Of a stretch of 64,000 bases of DNA, positions 59,734 through 64,000 are shown piece by piece (the stretch's first letter is position 1; the number at the start of each line of letters is the position of its first letter). Position numbers and translations under genes: made by a program. A model generated the notes under the pieces. It searched no databases, had not been told where the DNA came from, and saw only the letters and a program-made list of their open reading frames with translations. The DNA is taken from positions 1 to 64,000 of IMG/VR virus record IMGVR_UViG_3300020190_000012; one strand, given 5' to 3'. Origin of the DNA: a virus.

Positions 59734-60324
59734 TCACACCTCGTCAGGGAGTGATGCTTTGGTAATTTCCCACGCCTCATCTCTCAAGCAAGAAGCTGCC
59801 ACACGCAGCCTGCCTGCTGTCGAAGGATCTTTCGATTGTATGGAAGAGGCAACTTTTCCCATTTCGTTTGAACATCGAACCAGTCTGTCCGGAATGGCTA
59901 TTGCGTGCTCTGCAACTGCCTCTGGAATGGCAATCCTCTCTGGAGTTCCAGAAGCCATCTTTGCTTCAATTATGGTCTGAAGATTGAAATCCCCACCCAT
60001 TGGTTCTTTTTCCCATGAACCATCAGAAGATGCGTACTTGTTCCAGGTCTTCACGTCGCCAGAAATTGCAGATACATATTCACTGTGACACTCGCTCCAC
60101 GCCTCCTGTGGACGCATGCCCTGTGCACGCTTGTGTCTAAAACATCCCTGCCAGCACCTGCTGTTGCGCACAGCCACCCCTTGTATGCCCATGTACTGAG
60201 CGGTTTTGACCATAGAGAGGTCAGACGCAATATCGTCAAGTCTAACCGCCTGTGGATGATTACCATTAGCGTCAAGTCCGTTGGCAATGAGAACAATGTC
60301 CTTGATGATATTTGATAGTTCCAT
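59734..60324 (-). CDS. Hypothetical protein
   Basis: 196 residues, ATG at 60324. Two segments have a Cys-containing helix (RCWQGCFRHKRAQGMRPQEA) and a long helical tail (AEHAIAIPDRLVRCSNEMGK). No catalytic or membrane motif. Located between the acidic head protein and the DUF192 gene. Confidence 0.6.
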   Translation of the reverse strand: MELSNIIKDIVLIANGLDANGNHPQAVRLDDIASDLSMVKTAQYMGIQGVAVRNSRCWQGCFRHKRAQGMRPQEAWSECHSEYVSAISGDVKTWNKYASSDGSWEKEPMGGDFNLQTIIEAKMASGTPERIAIPEAVAEHAIAIPDRLVRCSNEMGKVASSIQSKDPSTAGRLRVAASCLRDEAWEITKASLPDEV

Positions 60325-60328
60325 GACT

Positions 60329-61171
60329 TCAAGTAACTACGAATTTACGCGTAAATGTCCTGCTCGGGAAAGAAAATCTGACTATTCTGGTCAATAAATA
60401 ATTTCTAGGCGCTCCAACCGTTGTGTCCCATGAAACAACCACCTGTCTGCGGCTGGCTTCAGAAAAATGCATATCGTGAGGTTCAATCTCCCTTGAAATA
60501 ATTTTGCCGCCCTCTGTCAAATATTCTATAAGCATAGACTGCCTGTTTGCCACAGACCACCTGACTGCATCACCAACTCCTGAAAAATTTGGGACTGCAA
60601 CAGATATAGAAACCTGAGAATCTGCTGCAGACCTGGCTGGATCCGTGACTATTTGGGCTCTATCTGCGGGAACCTCATCTGCCTGAGGAGGCGGGGTCGA
60701 AGCAACATCCTCCCCTTCTGACGATTGTCTGATCTCTGCAAAATCAACACGATCTGGGTCCAAGGACGTCAGTGGCATCTTTTGGGCGAGTTTATAGCTT
60801 CTGTTAAATATGCAGCAGGGTTGGACGCCATCTGTATTGAGATGACACTCATCGCCAACCCTGAATCCATTCTTGGAAAGCCAGCCATCGGGCAACTCAA
60901 CGACCAAACTACACGGCTCAGAAGACGAAACCGATGTCAAATCATGAGGTCTTATCCTGCCAACTGTGACAATTTTACCAAATGGATTTACAAAAGCTAT
61001 GTCCAATGGCAGAAATGTGTTCATACCCCAAAAACTATGTCGCTCTGGCCTGTCAAATACAAAAGCCATGCCATGCCCGTCTTCTAGCTCATGCCTGAAC
61101 ATCAAACCTCTTTCTCTGAGATGTGGCTTATCTGCCAATTCAACCACAACTCGAGAAAATTGGTTATTCAT
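60329..61171 (-). CDS. DUF192 protein with a C-terminal WYL-like domain
   Basis: 280 residues from the ATG at 61171, which overlaps the upstream stop by eight bases. Residues 1-112 are DUF192: VVVELADKPHLRERGLMFRH, MAFVFDRPERHSFWGMNTF, LPLDIAFVNPFGKIV and the closing WLSKNGFRVGDECHL. After a Pro/Ala/Asp linker (113-200) a WYL-like fold occupies 203-270: RWSVANRQSMLIEYLTEGG, ISREIEPHDMHF, VVVSWDTTVGAPRNYLLTRI. WYL domains bind ligands or nucleotides in transcription regulators and defence systems. This pairing in a virion operon is unusual; role unknown. Confidence 0.8.
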   Translation of the reverse strand: MNNQFSRVVVELADKPHLRERGLMFRHELEDGHGMAFVFDRPERHSFWGMNTFLPLDIAFVNPFGKIVTVGRIRPHDLTSVSSSEPCSLVVELPDGWLSKNGFRVGDECHLNTDGVQPCCIFNRSYKLAQKMPLTSLDPDRVDFAEIRQSSEGEDVASTPPPQADEVPADRAQIVTDPARSAADSQVSISVAVPNFSGVGDAVRWSVANRQSMLIEYLTEGGKIISREIEPHDMHFSEASRRQVVVSWDTTVGAPRNYLLTRIVRFSFPSRTFTRKFVVT

Positions 61172-61382
61172 ACTCGGAGACACGAAAGCCCCCACGAACA
61201 AGACGATCTGCGAAGTCCTCGCACTCATTCTCGTCATCAAATTCTAGGCGATATCCAGATCCGTGACGAAAAACATCGGCCCCAACGCCGCGAGCCCGCC
61301 TAAGCGCCTCATCTAGACTCCAGGAGCGCTCAAAAGAACCTGAAGGTCTTGTGGGTCTGTCTTTCAGTATGCAAACTCTCAT
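61164..61382 (-). CDS. Small hypothetical protein
   Basis: 72 residues; the ATG at 61382 overlaps the upstream stop (ATGA). Charged alpha/beta protein (SFERSWSLDEALRRARGVG, YRLEFDDENECEDFADRLV). No family recognised. It overlaps DUF192's start by eight bases. Confidence 0.65.
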   Translation of the reverse strand: MRVCILKDRPTRPSGSFERSWSLDEALRRARGVGADVFRHGSGYRLEFDDENECEDFADRLVRGGFRVSEYE

Positions 61383-61726
61383 CGGCGTGCAATCCCAGTT
61401 TTGACTGTGTTCTTGATAGCAAAAACACAGTCGTCGTCATTCAGAATGACCGCTTCTAGAAGCCGCTTACCGTTTGCGGTAATCTTTATTGTTTCCCCAT
61501 GCCATTCTGCAAATCCCAAACTCTCGAGATTGATGAGTTCATCAGTTCTCAAACCAAACGGCCTTTTAAACGTAAGGGGCTCTATCCCAGCTTCTCCAGA
61601 CTTGAAAAGTGAATACAAAACCTTTGCCGCCTTGCCCTTAGGGTCGCCAAGTCCAGATATTGCAGACCCCGACCTCTCGCGCATGATGAAATCAAGTATA
61701 GAACTGTTTGCGGTTTTTAGATTCAT
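61379..61726 (-). CDS. Small winged-helix-like protein
   Basis: 115 residues from the ATG at 61726, overlapping the upstream stop; a TTG at 61741 is an alternative. The region GKAAKVLYSLFKSGEAGIEP, then TDELINLESLGFAEWHGETI and KITANGKRLLEAV, has the helix-turn-helix-wing order of small winged-helix proteins. Possibly a regulator or a DNA-contacting head protein; no exact family assigned. Confidence 0.55.
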   Translation of the reverse strand: MNLKTANSSILDFIMRERSGSAISGLGDPKGKAAKVLYSLFKSGEAGIEPLTFKRPFGLRTDELINLESLGFAEWHGETIKITANGKRLLEAVILNDDDCVFAIKNTVKTGIARR

Positions 61727-62520
61727 CCCAAGTGTTTCCAAAGGTATTCCCTGTACTTGTACGGACTTTCATTCTTCGCATTATCTATAAGATATGGCTC
61801 TGTTGCCAACTCTCTCCAGTAGAATCCGGGTCTGAAACGAGGCTCATTATATGCCTCAGTCCAAGAGCGATATCTGTGTTGGCTCTTGCGAGCGATCGAA
61901 TCACCCTCAATGCTCTCCTCTATGTCCCTCCAGGGGATCACACGATCACCCATTGGAAGATCTAGGCGACCCCACGGGCCATCCATCACGGAAGCAATCT
62001 TTTTAGATAACGAAGCAGTGAACAACCTGTGCTTATACGAAAGGCGCGCAATCATGTACTCATGAAGAGATATTTTGGAAAGCAGCGCAGATATTTCCGA
62101 ACAAGCAGGAGTGGGAAGTTTTGCCACATCGAATGAAGCCATGAAGTTTCTTATGATTTCATGCTTCACCTGATCATTCAACCGATCCTTGGCTGACATG
62201 GTGCACAATCCTTCAAGAGCACATACCGCCATCCTTGAGCCGACTACAGAACACGAACCGGCAGAAGGAATAGATTCAAGCACGTTACAAAGTGCTGTCC
62301 AAAGATCTTCAAGCACAATGGCCAATTCATCAGCCCTCTTGGAAAGAGCTGGTTGATAATCTGAGGCAAGAACCTGCATCTGAATCTGTGGATCAAAAAC
62401 AACATCGACGCCAACCTTAACGCCGAGTCGTGCGAGTTCTATCTTTGCATGATCAGGACTTATTGTTGGAGTTGCCATCGCATTTTGCTCCCACCAGCGA
62501 ACTGGCATAGCCACTGTCAT
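61723..62520 (-). CDS. Hypothetical protein, probably head-associated
   Basis: 265 residues from the ATG at 62520; other starts are the ATG at 62478, which has GGGAG nine bases upstream, and a TTG at 62604. No recognised motif. Helical core (SKRADELAIVLEDLWTALCN, HEYMIARLSYKHRLFTASLS) and a Trp/Tyr-rich end (FYWRELATEPYLIDNAK). It continues the coupled chain of small genes between the DUF192 gene and the right edge. Confidence 0.6.
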   Translation of the reverse strand: MTVAMPVRWWEQNAMATPTISPDHAKIELARLGVKVGVDVVFDPQIQMQVLASDYQPALSKRADELAIVLEDLWTALCNVLESIPSAGSCSVVGSRMAVCALEGLCTMSAKDRLNDQVKHEIIRNFMASFDVAKLPTPACSEISALLSKISLHEYMIARLSYKHRLFTASLSKKIASVMDGPWGRLDLPMGDRVIPWRDIEESIEGDSIARKSQHRYRSWTEAYNEPRFRPGFYWRELATEPYLIDNAKNESPYKYREYLWKHLG

Positions 62521-62614
62521 AGAGCAGAGTAAAATAACGGCACAATTTCTTGCGGTTTTTCGTCCTAAGATTCTTAAGTACACGCGTGAATTTGTCCGTT
62601 GCAATTCTAACCAT

Positions 62615-63136
62615 TCAGCCTATCTCCGTGTTCATAATCCCAAATATGGAATCATCAACAACTGCTTCCTTGGATTTCTTAGTTCTAGACACTTTGCGCG
62701 TGACCTTCTTTTCTGACCGTGATGGCTTGTCTTTCTTTGCGATTTTCTGGTCACTGGCCGCATCGGAAGAAACTGAAGCCACCAAAGAAGAGCATGACAA
62801 ATGTCCAGCACTCACAAGTTTCATGGCAGTCTCTATGTTAGGATCAGACTTCTTCAAAATGAAACACTGCTTGGGAGCTAGTGTTCTCTTCAAAAAAGAG
62901 ATCGTTAGGCCGCCACTCTTGGCATTCGAGAACTCTACTTCGTCCTCGGATGTCTTACTAGATATATCTTCATTCGCAGAATCGAATGATATGTAGCCCT
63001 TCTTCTTCGCCCACAGTACACTTGGATGAAATGCAAATTCGTCTGGCAAATCAACAACAGTACCAGGCTTGAACTTATTCTTGATCGAAGACAAAACCAA
63101 TTCACCTTTTAGTGTTTCAGAAACTATTACTTTCAT
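62615..63136 (-). CDS. Capsid-module protein with a basic tail
   Basis: 173 residues; ATG at 63136, AGGAGAAG upstream. It contains two copies of the module found in other capsid-flanking genes: GELVLSSIKNKFKPGTVVDL with WAKKKGYISF, and GGLTISFLKRTLAPKQCFIL with MKLVSAGHLSCSS. The end is basic (KKDKPSRSEKKVTRKVSRTK). Likely a virion protein that docks to the capsid; inference. Confidence 0.65.
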   Translation of the reverse strand: MKVIVSETLKGELVLSSIKNKFKPGTVVDLPDEFAFHPSVLWAKKKGYISFDSANEDISSKTSEDEVEFSNAKSGGLTISFLKRTLAPKQCFILKKSDPNIETAMKLVSAGHLSCSSLVASVSSDAASDQKIAKKDKPSRSEKKVTRKVSRTKKSKEAVVDDSIFGIMNTEIG

Positions 63137-63579
63137 ATCTTTCTTCTCCTGTGTAACATTTTTTCCATGCTGCCCGAATTGGGAGCACCCTCAAATATGG
63201 TTCTTCCACGAGAAACTGGAGACGATGGGTCTGCCCATGTTCCGTCATTAGTTCCCTCTTGATATTCAGTCTCGCCTTCAAGTCTTTCTCGACCAGAGAA
63301 CGGATCCTCTGGGTCACCATAGTCAAAATCATGATTATATCTGTACTCATGATCGCCAATGCCCTGCTCCCAAAGCAAAAAGTCAGAGGCCATGTCAGGA
63401 GGTTCTCCGGCAACACCCTGAGACATAGGCGTTGTAAATTTATAACCCTCTCCGCTATTGGGGCCCCGATGCAATTTATATGGATCAACCCTATCAAAAG
63501 GGCGAAGAAGCGTGTTCGGCACAGTTGTGCCGAGGTTGGCAACCTTGACCAGCCAACTGTGGCTCTCAAGGCGGAGCAT
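63133..63579 (-). CDS. Small hypothetical protein
   Basis: 148 residues from the ATG at 63579, overlapping the next gene by four bases. Low-complexity, rich in Gly, Asp, Glu and Pro (YRYNHDFDYGDPEDPFSGR) with a basic end (GSMEKMLHRRRKI). No recognised motif. Typical of disordered virion or scaffold-like proteins. Confidence 0.6.
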   Translation of the reverse strand: MLRLESHSWLVKVANLGTTVPNTLLRPFDRVDPYKLHRGPNSGEGYKFTTPMSQGVAGEPPDMASDFLLWEQGIGDHEYRYNHDFDYGDPEDPFSGRERLEGETEYQEGTNDGTWADPSSPVSRGRTIFEGAPNSGSMEKMLHRRRKI

Positions 63580-63582
63580 CAG

Positions 63583-63978
63583 TTACCCAATAACCATATA
63601 GGAAGACAATATGGTTTTCTTGCGACTGTTAAGCTCTGATATTTCAGACACTTCGTCTCTATGCAACTGTCTTTCCTCTGAAGCAGCAGCTAGCCTGATT
63701 TCAAAAAGCCTTCTGTCGATCGCAAACAGATTGGACTGAGCTTCTTTGATGACAACATCTTTGTTTATGTTCTTTAGGTTGGATGGCGCATCTTCAACTG
63801 GGAGATGGCCAGTGTTCTCGATGCGCCCTGCCCTGTTGACAACAAGAGAATCGTCTGCATCCACAGGATCAACATTAGGTTTACCTGTGTTGAAGTGTAG
63901 GGAAAACAGGTCTCTCTCACCCTTCTCTGCCTCTGCGTATGCCTTCCTGAATTTTTGGTCAAAGGCCTCACTTGCCAT
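63583..63978 (-). CDS. Small coiled-coil hypothetical protein
   Basis: 131 residues from the ATG at 63978. Helical, charged start (FDQKFRKAYAEAEKGERDL) and a long helix at the end (FAIDRRLFEIRLAAASEERQ). A possible stop TGA of a further gene lies at 63986-63988, but too few bases remain to describe it. No recognised motif. Confidence 0.6.
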   Translation of the reverse strand: MASEAFDQKFRKAYAEAEKGERDLFSLHFNTGKPNVDPVDADDSLVVNRAGRIENTGHLPVEDAPSNLKNINKDVVIKEAQSNLFAIDRRLFEIRLAAASEERQLHRDEVSEISELNSRKKTILSSYMVIG

Positions 63979-64000
63979 GTTTATGTCAGAAACAGGAGAG

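Noticed and set aside
1-64000. tRNA genes, CRISPR arrays, insertion sequences or an origin
   Set aside because: No cloverleaf-like region, regularly spaced repeats, transposase or iteron cluster was noticed; nearly all bases are in coding frames. A tRNAscan or covariance search could still find one.
63986-64000. End of a further gene at the right edge
   Set aside because: A TGA is in view at 63986-63988, but only four codons precede it, too few to support a call.

Overview
The window looks like one contiguous piece of the late (virion) region of a large tailed phage (Caudoviricetes), probably a huge or jumbo phage. No bacterial housekeeping gene, tRNA, rRNA, CRISPR array or insertion sequence was recognised. 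Almost all the DNA is coding. All genes but two lie on the minus strand, and most neighbours touch by ATGA, TTGA, GTGA or TGATG start-stop overlaps, as in a long translationally coupled operon. The host cannot be named from this sequence.

Read in the direction of transcription (high to low coordinates), the order is as follows. (1) 63978-56685: small head-associated or unknown proteins, including a DUF192 protein with a WYL-like tail and a zinc-ribbon protein. (2) 56654-46834: the head module, with a portal fused to a DUF559/Vsr-like nuclease domain, a 1886-residue prohead protease/scaffold fusion, a decoration protein and the HK97-fold major capsid protein, which ends in a strong terminator. 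(3) 45233-46758: a plus-strand island with two tandem paralogues, the first broken by a one-base shift. (4) 45209-41015: two glycosyltransferase-like genes, a capsid-module protein, a subtilisin-like protease and a virion protein. (5) 41015-31000: neck and head-tail joining genes mixed with PhoH, a zinc ribbon, a coiled-coil adaptor, an actin/Hsp70-fold ATPase and a third glycosyltransferase-like gene. (6) 30952-26135: tail tube, a lambda G/GT-like tail chaperone pair with a complete -1 frameshift signal, and the tape measure. (7) 26138-1: large baseplate, hub and fibre proteins (1533, 1326, 1218, 2658, 413 and 486 residues), a GT4 glycosyltransferase, and a subtilase that runs off the left edge.

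No sheath gene is visible between terminator, tube and tape measure, so a long non-contractile tail is the simplest reading. The terminase, lysis and replication genes are not here.

The most notable features are: the -1 frameshift cassette (G GGA AAA, 7-nt spacer, stable stem); the portal-nuclease fusion; an actin-like ATPase coupled to a putative capsid-docking coiled-coil protein; a short module shared by that protein and a glycosyltransferase; four glycosyltransferase-like genes and two subtilases inside a virion operon; and a small beta-module repeated in the head-tail joining proteins. All functional calls come from reading motifs by eye; no database search was run.
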